DNA of 64,000 nt from Brevibacterium casei CIP 102111 (GCF_900169275.1 NZ_FXZC01000005.1:226808-290807), one strand, 5' to 3'; positions 1 to 12,503 are shown, counted from the first letter of the stretch. Notes: generated by a model from the sequence alone, not told the origin. Numbers and translations: made by a program.

Positions 1-1473
1 GACTCCTCCGCAGGCTCCGTGTCGGCGATGCCCGTCAGCGACGATCTCCAGGCGGCCATCGGACAGGCCCCGACCGATGACATGCTCTACCAGTCGGTGA
101 GTCTGCCCGGCGATGCGGGACCGGGCCTGCTCATCACCCAGGAGCTGACGATCCCCGGTGCGGGTCAGTTCCAGCTCTACTACCTGGGCGACCTCCGCGA
201 GCAGCAGAACACGCTCGACTTCGTCCAGCGCTCGATGCTCGTCGCCGCCCTCGTCCTCGTCGTCCTCGTCGGCGCGGTCGCGTGGATCGTCACCCGGCTC
301 GTCGTCACCCCCGTGCGCACCGGCGCCGAGGTGGCCAGGCTCATCGCCGACGGCGACCTCGACGAGCGGATGCCCGTCCACGGCAACGACGAGATCGCCG
401 TGCTCGGGGAGAGCTTCAACGATATGGCCGACACGCTCCAGCACCAGATCCAGCAGATGGAACGGCTGTCCGTGCTCCAGCGGCAGTTCGTCTCCGACGT
501 CTCCCACGAGCTGCGCACGCCGCTCGCGACGATCCGCGCGGCCGCGGACCTCATCTACGATGCCCGCGACGACCTCGACCCGGTCACCGCCCGCAGCGCC
601 GAGCTGCTCAACTCGCAGGCCGAGCGCTTCGACAGCCTGCTCTCGGACCTGCTCGAGATCTCCCGCTACGATGCCGGCGCCGCCGCCCTCGTCGCCAAAC
701 CCGTCGACGTCTGCGCGATCGTCACCTCGGTCATCGAGAACGTCTCGATGGTCGCCGACCAGATGTCGACGCACATCGTCGTCCACGCCCCCTCGTCGCC
801 GGTGATGGCCGAGATCGACCGCGTGCGCATCACCCGGATCATCCGCAACCTCGTCGTCAACGCCATCGAGCACGGCGAGGGCAAGCCGATCGACGTCTAC
901 GTCGCCTCGAACGCCGAGGCGGTGGCGGTGAGCGTGCGCGACCACGGCGTGGGCATGAACGAGGAGCAGGTCGAGCACGTCTTCGACCGGTTCTGGCGGG
1001 CCGACCCCGCGCGCAAGCGGACCCTGGGCGGTTCGGGCCTCGGCCTGGCGATCTCGCTCGAGGACGCGCACCTCCACAACGGCTGGCTCCAGGTGTGGGG
1101 CAACCCGGGGGAGGGGTCGTGCTTCCGGCTGACGATCCCCCGGCGACCGGACCAGGAGATCACCTCCTCGCCGCTGCCTCTGCCGCCGCGCGACGCCCAG
1201 ATCCGCGGTGCCGCGCTCGTCGCCGGGCCGCTGTCATCCGACGGTTCGGTGCGGATCCAGACCGGATCGATCCCGATCGTCGTCGAGACCGAACCCGACG
1301 CGGACGCTGCGCCGGAGAGGTCGGGCGGTCGCACCGCGCAGGCAGCGCCCGCTGCCGCCGCAACCGCCCCGGAGCAGTCGGGGACACGGCACGCGGCGGC
1401 ACAGCAGCCGGCGACGGCGGCGACCGGCACGGTCGAGGAACCGCCCGCGGAGACACAGGAGGGACGCCCATGA
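1..1473 (+). CDS. mtrB: MtrB-type sensor histidine kinase, 3' part
   Basis: Membrane sensor kinase of the MtrAB two-component system, which controls cell-wall and division genes in actinobacteria. The reading frame is open from base 1, so the N-terminus lies upstream; the first in-window ATG at 19 is not a start. Visible parts are the end of an extracytoplasmic domain, a transmembrane helix (about 235-300), a HAMP domain, a HisKA domain with the phospho-acceptor in SHELRTP (His codon 505-507), and an HATPase_c domain with the DHGVGM and GSGLGLAI boxes. An Ala/Pro/Thr-rich tail follows. The stop overlaps the lpqB start by 4 bp (ATGA), and mtrB-lpqB is the conserved actinobacterial order. MtrA should lie just upstream of the window. 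Confidence 0.93.
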   Translation, partial: DSSAGSVSAMPVSDDLQAAIGQAPTDDMLYQSVSLPGDAGPGLLITQELTIPGAGQFQLYYLGDLREQQNTLDFVQRSMLVAALVLVVLVGAVAWIVTRLVVTPVRTGAEVARLIADGDLDERMPVHGNDEIAVLGESFNDMADTLQHQIQQMERLSVLQRQFVSDVSHELRTPLATIRAAADLIYDARDDLDPVTARSAELLNSQAERFDSLLSDLLEISRYDAGAAALVAKPVDVCAIVTSVIENVSMVADQMSTHIVVHAPSSPVMAEIDRVRITRIIRNLVVNAIEHGEGKPIDVYVASNAEAVAVSVRDHGVGMNEEQVEHVFDRFWRADPARKRTLGGSGLGLAISLEDAHLHNGWLQVWGNPGEGSCFRLTIPRRPDQEITSSPLPLPPRDAQIRGAALVAGPLSSDGSVRIQTGSIPIVVETEPDADAAPERSGGRTAQAAPAAAATAPEQSGTRHAAAQQPATAATGTVEEPPAETQEGRP

Positions 1474-3194
1474 CGACGACCGGACACCTGCGGCGACTCG
1501 CCGCCATCGTCCTCGCTGTGCTGCTCGGGCTCGTGCTCTCGGCGTGCTCGTCGATCCCGACGAGCTCACCCGTCGGGCACCTCGAGGCCCGATCGAACGA
1601 CCCCGGCGCCGACAGCGCGCGCATCCCCGACGGGCCGAAACCCGGCGACAGCGTCGGGGAGATCGTCCGCGGCTTCCTCGCCGCGGGTGCCGGAACCGGC
1701 AACAACTTCGCCGTCGCGAAGTCGTTCCTCACCGAGGCCGAGGCCCAGGAGTGGAATCCGCTCGCCTCCGTCTCCGTGCTCCCCGGCGACACGGACATCG
1801 ACTCCCTCAACTACGAGGTGACCTCGGATCAGAAGACGCTGACGATGTCCGCCCCCGTCGTCGGCATCGTCGACTCCTCAGGGGTCTTCTCCTCGGCGAC
1901 GCCGAACACGCGGTCGAACCTCGAGTTCTCCCTCCGGCAGGAGAACGGGGAGTGGCGGATCTCTTCGGCGCCCAACGGACTCCTCGTCTCCCGCACGACG
2001 TTCCGCACGATCTTCCTCAACTACTCGCTCGAGTTCTTCACCTCCGACTTCTCCTATCTCGTACCCGACTCGCGGTGGTTCCTCCGCTCCTCGTCGACGC
2101 CGACGGCGATCATCAACGAACTCCTCGCCGGTCCCGCCCCCTACCTCGCCGGCGCCGTCGTCACAGCGGCTCCCGACGGGGCGAAGCTCGCCGACTCGAA
2201 CGTCGTGACCATCGAGAGCGGAGTCGCCCGAGTCTCGCTCGGCAACCTCACCCCGGCACCGACGGACAGGGAGAAGGGGCTCATCCGCCAGCAGATCTCG
2301 TCCACCCTCAAAGCGATCCCCTCGATCTCGAGCGTCGAGCTGAGCATCGGCGGTCAGGTCGTCTCGGAGAGCCTGCAGCCGAAGACCGACTCCTCGGTCC
2401 AGGTCGACGGACCGCCGGTCGTCATCGCCGAGAACCGGATCTCCCGGATCTCGGGCACGACCGTGGCGAGGGTGGAGAACAGTCCGGACCTCAAGGGCGC
2501 CGAGGCGAGCGACCCGGCCGTGTCCTTCGACGACTCGATCTACTCCTACCTCTCCGAGGGCGGGAAGAACCTCCGCCGTCTCAAAGCCGATTCGTCCGAA
2601 GCGCGCACCGTGCTCAGCGGTGAGTCGCTCGAGGGCCCGAGCATCGACCGCTTCAACACGATCTGGACGGGGGAGCGGAAGAACAAGGGCGAGATCATCG
2701 CCGTCGGCCGCGACGACGAGGTCTACCGGGTGTCCGCGGACTTCCTCTCCGGTCGGGACCTGCTCGACCTCGAGGTCTCCCGCGACGGCACACGGCTCGC
2801 GGTGCTCAGCCGGCAGGGCAGCGAGCCCGCGCGCATCGACGTCGTCGGCATTCCCCGCGACCGGGCGGGCAACCCGTCGTCCGCGCTCGCCGACGCCCCG
2901 CTCCAGGTCGGCTCGTACTTCACGGAGATCAGGGACATCTCCTGGGCGGGCTCGACCTCGCTCGCCGCGCTCGCCCAGCTGCCGGGGGAGACCGTCCAGC
3001 CCTACCGCGTCGGCGTCTCCGGACCACCCGAGCAGCTCGGACAGCTGCCCGGCGGCGGGGACCGCATCGCCGCCGGGGAGGACGGTCGATCGATCCTCGT
3101 CACGAGCAGCGCGGGGGAGATCTACTCGTACAACTCCAACGCGTGGCAGAAGCTCATCGACGTCACCGCCAAGGATCCCGCCTACCCCGGCTGA
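1470..3194 (+). CDS. lpqB: LpqB lipoprotein
   Basis: Lipoprotein partner of MtrB, 574 residues, close to the usual family length of about 580. The N-terminus has a lipoprotein signal peptide with lipobox LSAC and acceptor Cys26. A GerMN-type region follows (about residues 200-320), then a beta-propeller-like C-terminal half. In mycobacteria LpqB binds the MtrB extracellular domain and modulates MtrA phosphorylation; that role is taken from the family. The ATG at 1470 was chosen because it overlaps the mtrB stop and gives the signal peptide at once; the frame stays open upstream only as a shadow of mtrB. Confidence 0.93.
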   Translation: MTTTGHLRRLAAIVLAVLLGLVLSACSSIPTSSPVGHLEARSNDPGADSARIPDGPKPGDSVGEIVRGFLAAGAGTGNNFAVAKSFLTEAEAQEWNPLASVSVLPGDTDIDSLNYEVTSDQKTLTMSAPVVGIVDSSGVFSSATPNTRSNLEFSLRQENGEWRISSAPNGLLVSRTTFRTIFLNYSLEFFTSDFSYLVPDSRWFLRSSSTPTAIINELLAGPAPYLAGAVVTAAPDGAKLADSNVVTIESGVARVSLGNLTPAPTDREKGLIRQQISSTLKAIPSISSVELSIGGQVVSESLQPKTDSSVQVDGPPVVIAENRISRISGTTVARVENSPDLKGAEASDPAVSFDDSIYSYLSEGGKNLRRLKADSSEARTVLSGESLEGPSIDRFNTIWTGERKNKGEIIAVGRDDEVYRVSADFLSGRDLLDLEVSRDGTRLAVLSRQGSEPARIDVVGIPRDRAGNPSSALADAPLQVGSYFTEIRDISWAGSTSLAALAQLPGETVQPYRVGVSGPPEQLGQLPGGGDRIAAGEDGRSILVTSSAGEIYSYNSNAWQKLIDVTAKDPAYPG

Positions 3195-3202
3195 GGACGG
3201 AC

Positions 3203-3901
3203 ATGGGTCTGCTCAGCGAGCTCTCCGAACTCTTCCTGCCGCGGCGCTGCGCGGGATGCGGGCGGGAGACCGTCTCGCTGTGCACGACGTGCCTCCAGCT
3301 CCTCGGCGGGATCCCGCGGGCGATGGAGACGCGGTACGCCACGCTGCCCGTCGTCGGGGTCTCGGAATACAATTCGCGCCTGTCCCACATGGTGGTCAAT
3401 TTCAAGGACAATGGGCGGCGCGACATCCTCGACCCCCTCGCGCTCGGCCTCGCCCGTTCGATCGTCGCGGCCCTCGACCTCGTCGGCCACTCCGGCGGCC
3501 CGGTGCGCGTCGTGCCCGCCCCGAGCTCGGAGCAGGCGAAGCGGCGTCGCGGCGGGTCGCACACCGCAGTCCTCGCGCGCCGCGCGGCAGCGCTCTCACC
3601 GGAGCTCTCGCTCGTCGTCGCCGACGTCCTCGTCGCGAGGCGACGACACGATCAGGTCGGACTCGGCGCCCACGCCCGGGCGAAGAATGCCCGGCAATCG
3701 CAATTCCTCATTCCCGACTACGCCGCCGAGATCGGCCGAGAAATGCCGACGACGCTGCTCGTCGACGATTTCTCGACCACCGGCGCAACCTTGGCCGAAA
3801 GCACACGAGTCTTGACATCGGTGCAGGTCAGGCCCACTGCAGCCGCGGTCATCGGGCTCGGCCGTGGGGGCACTCGATTTGTCTCTCCCTTTACTGTATA
3901 A
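3203..3901 (+). CDS. comF: ComF family phosphoribosyltransferase-like protein
   Basis: A 232-residue ComF/GntX-type protein. The N-terminus carries a short zinc-ribbon (CAGCG followed by CTTC). The C-terminal phosphoribosyltransferase fold has the PRPP-binding loop around TLLVDDFSTTGATL. Family members act in DNA uptake or recombination in some bacteria, but the role in actinobacteria is unproven. It starts 8 nt after lpqB and keeps the lpqB-comF-hpf-secA order of mycobacteria, so it is probably co-transcribed with mtrB-lpqB. ATG 3203 is preferred over upstream in-frame codons that lie inside lpqB. Confidence 0.85.
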   Translation: MGLLSELSELFLPRRCAGCGRETVSLCTTCLQLLGGIPRAMETRYATLPVVGVSEYNSRLSHMVVNFKDNGRRDILDPLALGLARSIVAALDLVGHSGGPVRVVPAPSSEQAKRRRGGSHTAVLARRAAALSPELSLVVADVLVARRRHDQVGLGAHARAKNARQSQFLIPDYAAEIGREMPTTLLVDDFSTTGATLAESTRVLTSVQVRPTAAAVIGLGRGGTRFVSPFTV

Positions 3902-3967
3902 CGGTGTTTACCCATCCAAGGGAATGGGATCGGATTCCTCCGAAGAACGAGTCGCTAAGGACCCATC

Positions 3968-4642
3968 ATGGACATTGTTGTCACCGGACGCCAACTGACC
4001 ATCTCCGACAGCTTTCGCGCGCACATCGAAGACAAGATCGCCAAGGTCGAGCAGCTCGCACCGAGGGCGCAGCGTGTCGAGGTCCACGTCGCTCACGACA
4101 AGAACACGCGGCAGCCGGAGACGAGTGAGCGGGTCGAGCTCACCGTCGTGGCGAAGGGTCCGGTGATCCGCGCCGAGGCGATGGCCAGTGACAAGTACGC
4201 CGCCCTCGACCTCGCCTGGGCGAAGCTCGTCGAACGACTCCGACGGGCCAGAGACCGGAACAAGGTGTCCCGTGCCGGCCATCACCGCAAGGAGTCGACC
4301 GCTGAGGCGCTCGCGAAGATGCCCGTGGCCGACCCGATCGTCCCCACGGACGGTGGGACGGAGTCCGCCGAGACCGACGCGGCCGCAGGCCCCGATCGGA
4401 CGAACGGACGGATCAAGGCCGAGGGCGACTCCCCGGTCGTCCTTCGTGAGAAGTCGTTCGCTGCCGCCCCGATCGGCATCGAGGAGGCGCTCAACCGGAT
4501 GGAGCTCGTCGGACACGACTTCTACCTCTTCATCGACGAGGCCTCGCAGAAGCCCTCGGTCGTCTACCGCCGCAAGGGCTGGAGCTACGGCGTCATCGCC
4601 CTCGATGAGGAGCTCGCCCCGGAAGAGGCGCTGACGGACTGA
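3968..4642 (+). CDS. hpf: Ribosome hibernation-promoting factor, long form
   Basis: A 224-residue long-form HPF. Residues 1-100 form the S30AE/YfiA domain that sits in the 30S decoding region. A variable charged linker follows (about 105-160), and residues 170-224 form the C-terminal dimerisation domain (FYLFIDE, VVYRRKGWSYGVIAL) that joins two 70S ribosomes into a 100S dimer. The domain order and length match actinobacterial long HPF. A 66-nt gap separates it from comF and may hold its own promoter; I could not pick one with confidence. Confidence 0.92.
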   Translation: MDIVVTGRQLTISDSFRAHIEDKIAKVEQLAPRAQRVEVHVAHDKNTRQPETSERVELTVVAKGPVIRAEAMASDKYAALDLAWAKLVERLRRARDRNKVSRAGHHRKESTAEALAKMPVADPIVPTDGGTESAETDAAAGPDRTNGRIKAEGDSPVVLREKSFAAAPIGIEEALNRMELVGHDFYLFIDEASQKPSVVYRRKGWSYGVIALDEELAPEEALTD

Positions 4643-4702
4643 GACGCCGAGCCTGCGCGCTCGGGCGCGCCGGCACCGACTGCGAGTCGGCGCACGGACA
4701 GG

Positions 4703-4726
4703 TCGGCCGTCCCCACGGGGATGGCC
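4703..4726. terminator. Hairpin between hpf and the DUF418 gene
   Basis: The arms GGCCGTCCCC and GGGGATGGCC pair over about ten bases with one G-T-type mismatch and a tiny loop. It lies between two convergent genes, so it could end transcription from both sides. There is no T-tract. Confidence 0.45.
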
Positions 4727-4794
4727 GCCCTTCGGCTGTGCGCTGAGCGCCGCCTCGGCGCGGGAATCAGCCGCCGCAGAGGCTCACTGCCGGT

Positions 4795-5844
4795 TCAGTG
4801 CGCGGACGCGGGAGCGCTCTCGGTCCTGCCGCGACCCCACGTGACGAGGCGCCAGAGGCGCTCGAGCGGGCCCTGCGAGAAGACGCGCAGCCACAGCGCG
4901 GAGACGACGATCTGGAGGGCGAGGATCCCGGCGCAGACGACGAGTCCGGCGAGGTAGCCGCCCTGGTCGTCGAACGCGGCGAGGTCGGGGACGAGGAAGC
5001 GGACGCCGACGAGGAGGAGGGTTGCGCCGATGTAGTTGCTCAGCGCCATCCGACCCAGCGGGGCGAGCACGGGGGTGAGCACCGCCTCGGCGGGGGTGCG
5101 CATGAGGAGCATGATGCCGGTGACGAAGCTCAGAGCCATCGTCATGCCGAGTGAGGCGTTGATCCACTGGTCGATCTGCCGGGTCTGGAAGTCCGTGAGG
5201 AGGAAGCCTGCGACCGTGACGGCGGCGGCCAGGCCCCCGGTGAGGGCGAGGAGACCGGGGCGCGCCAGGCTGCGGCGGACGAGGTCGGTGTAGCCGGTGG
5301 CGAAGCCGACGAGGAAGAGTCCCGGGATGATGGCCATACCGCCGCCGGTCGCGACGCCGGCGAGAAGGAGGAGCGCACCGACGGAGGCCGTCACCGGCGC
5401 GAGCAGGCGGGAGGGGATCCACGTCGAGGGCAGGAGGACGACGAGCGCGGCGATCGCATAGGGCAGGAGCGCTTCGCCGGGCTGCAGGAGCATGTGGAGG
5501 GCGCCGAGGACGCCGAGGAAGAGGAATCGGCGCAGCAGCGCGAGGCGAGGGCGGGGGCTGCGACGGCTGGCCGAGAGCCACATGATGCCGAAGCCGATGC
5601 CGAAGAGGAACGAGAAGATCGGGAAGAAGCGGTTCTGGACGAGGTCCTGACTGAGTGCGTAGAGGGGGAGGACCTCGCCGTCGGCGGTGACGGAGCTGAG
5701 CCCGAAGAGCGGCGGCAGGTTGACGAGGATGATCCCGCACAGGGCGAAGCCGCGCAGGACATCGAGGGCGGCGATGCGGCGGGGGCGCCGCGTCGGGGCG
5801 GCAGTGACGTCGTGGGATGAGAGTGTCATCGGTTCTGAGTTCAT
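4795..5844 (-). CDS. DUF418 family membrane protein
   Basis: An integral membrane protein of about 349 residues. The N-terminal ALDVLRGFALCGIILVN segment is characteristic of DUF418/YeiB-type proteins; about eight to ten hydrophobic segments follow. The function is unknown. The frame is open from GTG 5901, but ATG 5844 has a better-placed GAGG ribosome site (ATG 5853 is the other option). It is the last gene of a minus-strand operon after the response regulator, so the two-component system may control it. Confidence 0.75.
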   Translation of the reverse strand: MNSEPMTLSSHDVTAAPTRRPRRIAALDVLRGFALCGIILVNLPPLFGLSSVTADGEVLPLYALSQDLVQNRFFPIFSFLFGIGFGIMWLSASRRSPRPRLALLRRFLFLGVLGALHMLLQPGEALLPYAIAALVVLLPSTWIPSRLLAPVTASVGALLLLAGVATGGGMAIIPGLFLVGFATGYTDLVRRSLARPGLLALTGGLAAAVTVAGFLLTDFQTRQIDQWINASLGMTMALSFVTGIMLLMRTPAEAVLTPVLAPLGRMALSNYIGATLLLVGVRFLVPDLAAFDDQGGYLAGLVVCAGILALQIVVSALWLRVFSQGPLERLWRLVTWGRGRTESAPASAH

Positions 5845-5901
5845 GGGATCCATCCTCGTCGGCGCCGAGGCGGATTCGATCGGCCGCGTGGCCGGAGGCA
5901 C

Positions 5902-6543
5902 TCAGCCGTTCGGCTGATTCATCGCTCCCGACTCCCACATCGCAGCGGCGATCTCGACCCGGTTGCGCGCCCCCAGCTGCGCCTGGATGTTCGCCAGATG
6001 CGTCTTGACCGTGCCGAGGGAGATGAAGAGCTCGGCCCCGATCTCCTGATTCGTCCGTCCGGTCGCGACGAGGCGGGCGACCTCGGCCTCGCGGTCGCTC
6101 AGCCGCGCGACCCGGTCGTCGTGGGCAGGGGCCGCCCCCGTGCGACGGCTGAGCAGGTCGAGGGTGAGCGAGGGGGAGATGAGGGCGTCGCCGGCGGCCG
6201 CGGCACGGACCCCGGCGAGCAGCAGGTCGGGACCGGCGTCCTTGAGGAGGAAGCCGCTGGCGCCGCCGGCGAGTGCGGAGTCGACGTAGTCCTCGTCGTC
6301 GAAGGTCGTCACCATGATGACCTTCGCCAGCGGGGTGAGCCGGGGCAGGGCTGCGAGTCCGTCGAGGCGGGGCATGCGGATGTCGAGGAGGATGACATCG
6401 GGATCCTCGGACTTCGCCAGACCGATCGCCTCGACCCCGTCGGCGGCCTGGCCGACGACGGTCATCTCCGGATCGGCATCGAGGATGAGCGTGAAGCCCA
6501 TCCGCACCATCTCCTGGTCGTCGACGACGAGGACTCTGATCAT
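5902..6543 (-). CDS. NarL/LuxR-family response regulator
   Basis: A 213-residue regulator with an N-terminal receiver domain (acidic pocket Asp8-Asp9, phospho-acceptor Asp54 in ILLDIRMP). The C-terminal LuxR helix-turn-helix contains the LSDREAEVARLVATG and TNQEIGAELFISLGTVKTH motifs. It overlaps the upstream kinase gene by 4 bp, so the two are translationally coupled and form a cognate pair. The target genes are not visible from the sequence; the adjacent DUF418 gene and the operon itself are candidates. Confidence 0.93.
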   Translation of the reverse strand: MIRVLVVDDQEMVRMGFTLILDADPEMTVVGQAADGVEAIGLAKSEDPDVILLDIRMPRLDGLAALPRLTPLAKVIMVTTFDDEDYVDSALAGGASGFLLKDAGPDLLLAGVRAAAAGDALISPSLTLDLLSRRTGAAPAHDDRVARLSDREAEVARLVATGRTNQEIGAELFISLGTVKTHLANIQAQLGARNRVEIAAAMWESGAMNQPNG

Positions 6544-7754
6544 GGTCGGTCTCCGCTCTCGGGGGTGTGGGGGCGGGCATGTGCGGACGGGGCGCCGCCG
6601 GGCGAGAGGGTGCCGCCGGACGGAGGGCCTGCGGCGAGCGGGAGTCGGGCGCGCAGCCGCCAGGCACCGTCGATCGGCCCGGCAGTGAGGTCCCCGCCGA
6701 GGTCCTCGACCCGGGTCCGCAGACCGTGCAGACCGGTCCCGCCGCCGCGGCCGATGCCGCCGCGGCCTCCGGTGCTCTCAACGGTGAGGGCGACGGAGTC
6801 GGGAGAGCTCGCGATCGTCATGGACACGTGCGCCCCCGGGCCCGCGTGCCGACGGACGTTCGTCAGAGCCTCGACGAGGACGCGGTCGAGCGTCGCCCAC
6901 ACGGAGGTCGGCACGGGCGCGGGGAGGTCGATGCCGCTCTGCGTCGAGGCGTCGTCGCTGGCGCCGAACTCCTCGAGGCGCCGCTCGAGCGCCTCGGGTC
7001 CCGCAGCGGTCGGAGCGGTCGGCGCCGTCGGTGCCGCGGCGGCGGTGCCGGCCGGGGAGGCGACAAGGGAGCGGATCTCCTCGAGGGCACGCGACCCCGA
7101 TTCCTCGATGCGCCCGAGCGCTGCCCGCAGCACGGACGGATCCTCGGCGCGCGAGGCGGCCTGGGCGAGGACGACGATCCCGGTGACCTCGTGGGCGACG
7201 AGGTCGTGGAGGTCGGTGGCCATGCGACGGCGCTCCGCCTCGGCGGCGGTGGCCTGGCGCTGATGGAGGGAACGGTCGAACATCCGCATGAGCAGACCCA
7301 GAGCCAGTGCCGCGACGACGAGCGTCGAGGCACCGAAGGCGAAGGTGAGGCCGTCGCCGGGGATGAGACCGGGAACGACGACCGCGGTGAGGGCGAGGAC
7401 GGTGAGGAGGCCCACCGACAGCGGGTCGGTGAAGCGGCGGGAGAGGTGTGCGAGGGCGACGAGCGAGAGCCAGAGCACTGTGAGGCTGAGCAGCTGGGAG
7501 ACGGCGACGACGCCGGCTGCGACGATGAGTGCTGCGGCAGCGAGGCGGAGGAAGGCGGGACGCGGTGCGGCGGCGCGCTGCCCGAGCCAGAGCGCGGGCA
7601 GCGCGACCGTGACGGCGGCGAGGTTGCCGACGAGGATCGGCCAGCCTCCGTCCGATGTGACATCGAGGAGGAGGGTGAGCGGCAGCGGCGCGATCCACAG
7701 CCAGGGCAGGACGGTCTTCATCGCGTCCCAGTCTAGTCGCCGCGGCTGACTCAT
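6540..7754 (-). CDS. Sensor histidine kinase, HisKA_3 type
   Basis: A 404-residue kinase. The N-terminal half holds about five to six transmembrane segments with almost no extracellular loops, typical of intramembrane-sensing kinases. A short coiled coil leads into the HisKA_3 motif with phospho-acceptor His183 (ATDLHDLVAHEVTG). The HATPase_c domain has the N box EALTNVRRHA and a glycine-rich lid TGLHGLR. The start overlaps the stop of the upstream LmeA-like gene by 4 bp. An internal ATG 33 nt downstream is possible but less likely given this coupling. Confidence 0.9.
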   Translation of the reverse strand: MSQPRRLDWDAMKTVLPWLWIAPLPLTLLLDVTSDGGWPILVGNLAAVTVALPALWLGQRAAAPRPAFLRLAAAALIVAAGVVAVSQLLSLTVLWLSLVALAHLSRRFTDPLSVGLLTVLALTAVVVPGLIPGDGLTFAFGASTLVVAALALGLLMRMFDRSLHQRQATAAEAERRRMATDLHDLVAHEVTGIVVLAQAASRAEDPSVLRAALGRIEESGSRALEEIRSLVASPAGTAAAAPTAPTAPTAAGPEALERRLEEFGASDDASTQSGIDLPAPVPTSVWATLDRVLVEALTNVRRHAGPGAHVSMTIASSPDSVALTVESTGGRGGIGRGGGTGLHGLRTRVEDLGGDLTAGPIDGAWRLRARLPLAAGPPSGGTLSPGGAPSAHARPHTPESGDRP

Positions 7755-8308
7755 CCGCAGAGGTTCGCGGCGTATTCGAGCTCGGCGGCGACCCCGGCCT
7801 CGTTGGCGAACACGCCCCGGAGTGCGACGTCGCGCGGGAGCCTGAGCTCACCCATGGGTCGGCCGTCGGCGAAGACCGTGAGCGTGCCGTCGGCGGCGGT
7901 TCCCGAGAACGTCACCGGGGTGCCGTCGATGCGCGCGCGATCCGAGAAGGACCCGTCCGATTCGGTGATCGGGGCGGCATCCTGCGAGGGGTAGGCGAAG
8001 GTGACGAAGCGGCGGACGCGCTCGGCGCTGCCGTCCTTGAGCTCCTGGATGAGCAGCTGGTCCTTCGTCATGCCCGGCTGCGGGGCGATGTCGACGTAGG
8101 TGAGCTCCGCCCGGTCCGACATCGCGGAGAGGATGTAGGGGCGGCCGCGGACGTCCATCGCCGTCGGGGAGAGATCGCAGGCGCCGAGGTAGTCCTCGAC
8201 CTGTGCCTCGAGCTGGGCCTTCGACCGGTACTCCCAGAGGAAGAGCGCGCCGATGCCGACGGCGAAGACGGAGAGGGTGGCGGTGAGGGCGATGACGACC
8301 TTCTTCAT
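7751..8308 (-). CDS. Membrane-anchored LmeA-like (DUF2993-type) protein
   Basis: A 185-residue protein with one N-terminal hydrophobic segment (about residues 5-26), a signal anchor or uncleaved signal peptide. The exported domain contains VRGRPYILSAM, which resembles the phospholipid-binding LmeA/DUF2993 fold; this match is tentative. It is the first gene of a minus-strand operon with the kinase, response regulator and DUF418 gene, which suggests a cell-envelope signalling role. A second cysteine-containing C-terminus (NLCG) could pair with Cys44 to form a disulfide. Confidence 0.5.
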   Translation of the reverse strand: MKKVVIALTATLSVFAVGIGALFLWEYRSKAQLEAQVEDYLGACDLSPTAMDVRGRPYILSAMSDRAELTYVDIAPQPGMTKDQLLIQELKDGSAERVRRFVTFAYPSQDAAPITESDGSFSDRARIDGTPVTFSGTAADGTLTVFADGRPMGELRLPRDVALRGVFANEAGVAAELEYAANLCG

Positions 8309-8506
8309 GGTGATGTCCTGTTCTGTGCAGTTGTCCGCTTGGGTCTCCCATCCTTCCCGGCAGGAAGCCCTCCCACCTCGGCCGTTCGGCCGATCCGCCT
8401 CAGCCGTTCGGTCATCGCTCGTCCCCGGCTCTCGATGCCCGCCGGACCGGCGCGCTCACAAGAGTGCCGAGACCGCCGTGTCGGTGCCGTGGCCTAGGGT
8501 GGGCCC

Positions 8507-9751
8507 ATGCAGCGAATGTCTCTCGCAGCGGCGCGGAGGACCGCGATCGCCGCCACCGGCCTCGACCGCCCGCGACCGGAGCAGGTCACCGCTCGTCATC
8601 TCAAGGCGACGTTCGCCCGGATGGGGCTGGCGCAGATCGACTCCGTCGCCCGGGTCGTGCGCTCCCACTACCTTCCCTTCTACTCCCGGCTCGGACCCTA
8701 CGAGCGCGCCCGTCTCGACCGTCTGCTCTACTGTGCGCCGCGGATGGGCGTGGAGTATTGGGCGCACGCCGCGGCGTTCGTCCCCCCGGAGACCTGGCGG
8801 CACTTCGACCGCAGCCGCGCCGAATGGTGGCGCAACGACTACGGGCAGCGCGACCCGCAGACCGGAGAGGAGTTCCGCCGCCTGCAGTCAGCACTCCTCG
8901 ACGCACTGGCAGCGGGTCCGCAGACCGCGCGCACCGCCGCCGAGCTCGTCGACCACGAGATCCCCGAACGCCACCGCGGCCACTGGGGCTGGAATCCGAG
9001 TCAGGTGAAGATGGCGCTCGAGGCCCTGTTCGCGGCGGGAGCAGTGAGCGCGGCCGGACGCAACGACCACTTCGAACGCCTCTACGCCCTGCCGCGCGAC
9101 GTCAGCCCCCTGCTCGGGGAGACTCCGCTGTCCTACGGCACGGACGCCGACCCCGAGCTCGGTCTGCGCACATCGGACGCGGCGCGCCGACGGGGGATCT
9201 CGGGCAAGGACAACGACGTCCTCGCGCTCACCCGGATCGCCGCCCGCGCCCTCGGGGTCGCCCGACCAGACTGTCTGGCCGACTACTTCCGCCAGCTGCA
9301 GGCCCCGACCGATGCGGCCATCGAGGTCCTCCTCGCCACGGGGGAGCTCGGCGAGGTCGACATCGAGGGCACTCCGGCGCTCAAGTGGCACGCGGCGAGG
9401 ACTCCGCGCACCGTCGCGGCTCGGGCGCTGCTCGCCCCCTTCGACCCCCTCGTCTTCTACCGACGGCGCATCGAATGGCTCTTCGGCTTCCACTACCGGA
9501 TCGAGATCTACACCCCGGCCGCGAAGCGGGTCCACGGATACTACGTCCTGCCCTTCCTCCTCGGCGATCGGCTCGTCGGACGCGTCGACCTCCACCGCGA
9601 TCGGGCGGCCGGGGTCCTCCGCGCCCACCGGGTGACCTGGGAGCCCGGCGAGGAGCACTGCGACGAGCTCGTGGCGGAGCTTTCGGCGATGGGGAGGTGG
9701 CTCGGGGCGGACGCACTGGATGTGGCGGGCACTCACGTGCCATTAAGCTAG
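8507..9751 (+). CDS. YcaQ/AlkX-like HTH_42 DNA glycosylase
   Basis: A 414-residue protein of the winged-helix COG3214 family (HTH_42). E. coli YcaQ of this family is a DNA glycosylase that unhooks interstrand crosslinks and removes bulky alkyl purines. The family's catalytic Q-x-D motif appears as Gln43-Ile44-Asp45 in LAQIDSV. Conserved family blocks [14 protein letters not shown] and [11 protein letters not shown] are also visible. This motif groups it with the AlkX/YcaQ branch rather than the AlkZ (Q-x-Q) branch. It stands alone between the divergent sensor operon and secA. Confidence 0.82.
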   Translation: MQRMSLAAARRTAIAATGLDRPRPEQVTARHLKATFARMGLAQIDSVARVVRSHYLPFYSRLGPYERARLDRLLYCAPRMGVEYWAHAAAFVPPETWRHFDRSRAEWWRNDYGQRDPQTGEEFRRLQSALLDALAAGPQTARTAAELVDHEIPERHRGHWGWNPSQVKMALEALFAAGAVSAAGRNDHFERLYALPRDVSPLLGETPLSYGTDADPELGLRTSDAARRRGISGKDNDVLALTRIAARALGVARPDCLADYFRQLQAPTDAAIEVLLATGELGEVDIEGTPALKWHAARTPRTVAARALLAPFDPLVFYRRRIEWLFGFHYRIEIYTPAAKRVHGYYVLPFLLGDRLVGRVDLHRDRAAGVLRAHRVTWEPGEEHCDELVAELSAMGRWLGADALDVAGTHVPLS

Positions 9752-9806
9752 GGACTATACAGTCGTTCGAGTTGTCGTCAGGCGTCCAGCGCCGTTTAGG
9801 AGAGAA

Positions 9807-12503
<2,697 letters not shown>

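Noticed and set aside
282..1469. The N-terminal 396 codons of the long frame that contains lpqB
   Set aside because: They overlap mtrB in another frame and are Arg/Ala-rich; the true LpqB start at 1470 gives a perfect lipoprotein signal.
4784..6781. A 665-codon minus-strand frame across the response regulator and DUF418 genes
   Set aside because: Arg/Pro-rich out-of-frame translation of two genes that are well supported in other frames on the same strand.
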